Source: Burkholderiales bacterium
GTDB lineage: Bacteria > Pseudomonadota > Gammaproteobacteria > Burkholderiales > SG8-39
Length of the DNA stretch: 15,290 nucleotides
Direction of reading: 5' to 3'
Assembly (NCBI GenBank): GCA_016649475.1
Contig: JAENXP010000008.1
Span: 1-15,290, forward strand
This document shows, piece by piece, positions 14,971 to 15,290 of this stretch (positions are counted from its first letter, which is position 1; each line of letters starts with the position of its first letter). The notes beneath the pieces were generated by a model. The model was not told the origin of the DNA, ran no database searches, and worked only from the letters and a program-made list of their open reading frames with translations. A program made the position numbers and the translations under genes.

Positions 14971-15290
14971 ATGAATAGCTCTTCCCACGCGCTGTTGTCG
15001 GTGTTCCAGCAGCATGGCATCGATCGGGTATTTCTGGTTCCGGGCGAGAGCTATCTGGGCGTACTGGACGCGCTGTGCGACTTCCCCGGCATCGACGCCG
15101 TGACCTGCCGCCACGAGTCCGGCGCCGGGTTCATGGCGGTGGCCGACGCCAGGCTCTCCGGGCGCCCCGGGGTAGCGCTGGTGAGCCGGGGTCCCGGCGC
15201 AAGCAACGCGTCGGTCGCCGTGCACACGGCGCAGCAGGATGCGATTCCCCTGATACTGATCGTGGGGCAGGTGCCGCGCGCAGATCTGCG
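14971..15290 (+). CDS. Thiamine-diphosphate enzyme, acetolactate synthase-like, N-terminal part
   Basis: Partial gene, 106 complete codons, cut by the window edge. It is the N-terminal (pyrimidine-binding) domain of a thiamine-diphosphate enzyme. It shows VFLVPGESYLGVLDAL, CRHESGAGFMAVADARLSG with Glu49 as the conserved cofactor-activating Glu, and GRPGVALVSRGPGASNA. The same fold is shared by acetolactate synthase, oxalyl-CoA decarboxylase, benzoylformate decarboxylase and similar enzymes, so the reaction cannot be fixed from this fragment; acetolactate synthase-like is the neutral name. The start is an ATG with AAAGGA 10 nt upstream. It begins 58 nt after permease 2, with no clear terminator between, and its relation to the transporter is unclear. 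Confidence 0.88.
   Translation, partial: MNSSSHALLSVFQQHGIDRVFLVPGESYLGVLDALCDFPGIDAVTCRHESGAGFMAVADARLSGRPGVALVSRGPGASNASVAVHTAQQDAIPLILIVGQVPRADL

Overview
The window is GC-rich, tightly packed, plus-strand coding DNA. It looks like a betaproteobacterial chromosome (Burkholderiales, Rhodocyclales or Nitrosomonadales type). That call is an inference from the hoxFUYHW gene order and the fused HoxF of about 600 residues without hoxE, the arrangement known from the Cupriavidus/Ralstonia NAD-reducing hydrogenase. No RNA genes, CRISPR arrays or transposase genes were found.

Region 1 (15-4877) is a second-messenger operon of three almost abutting genes. The first encodes a class III nucleotide cyclase with two GAF domains and a PAS domain, and its catalytic residues look intact. 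The second is a DUF3391/HD-GYP protein and the third a GGDEF-EAL protein; both have lost residues normally needed for c-di-GMP turnover. The operon appears to make cAMP and to sense or bind, rather than turn over, c-di-GMP. It ends in a good Rho-independent terminator (4919-4946).

Region 2 (about 5021-10287) is a cytosolic NAD-linked bidirectional [NiFe] hydrogenase operon. It starts with a perfect FNR/CRP-type palindrome, a weak -10 and a short Cys-containing ORF (31 codons) with a good Shine-Dalgarno. This ORF overlaps hoxF by ATGA. hoxF, hoxU, hoxY, hoxH and hoxW follow with short gaps or overlaps. HoxFU form the NADH-dehydrogenase (diaphorase) half, HoxYH the hydrogenase half, and HoxW is the endopeptidase that matures HoxH. 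No hoxE, hoxI or hyp genes lie in the window.

Region 3 (10328-14912) is a MacAB-like export system: a membrane-fusion protein, one ATPase and two tandem paralogous permeases. A 268-bp palindromic, MITE-like element with 27-bp terminal inverted repeats sits between the fusion protein and ATPase genes. Its left end contains the stop codon of the first gene and its right end lies 7 nt from the start of the second.

Region 4 (14971 to the edge) is the N-terminal part of a thiamine-diphosphate enzyme of the acetolactate synthase type.

Points most worth a second look are the cyclase paired with two degenerate c-di-GMP proteins, the FNR-type promoter with a Cys-rich leader ORF in front of hoxF, and the palindromic element inside the transporter operon.
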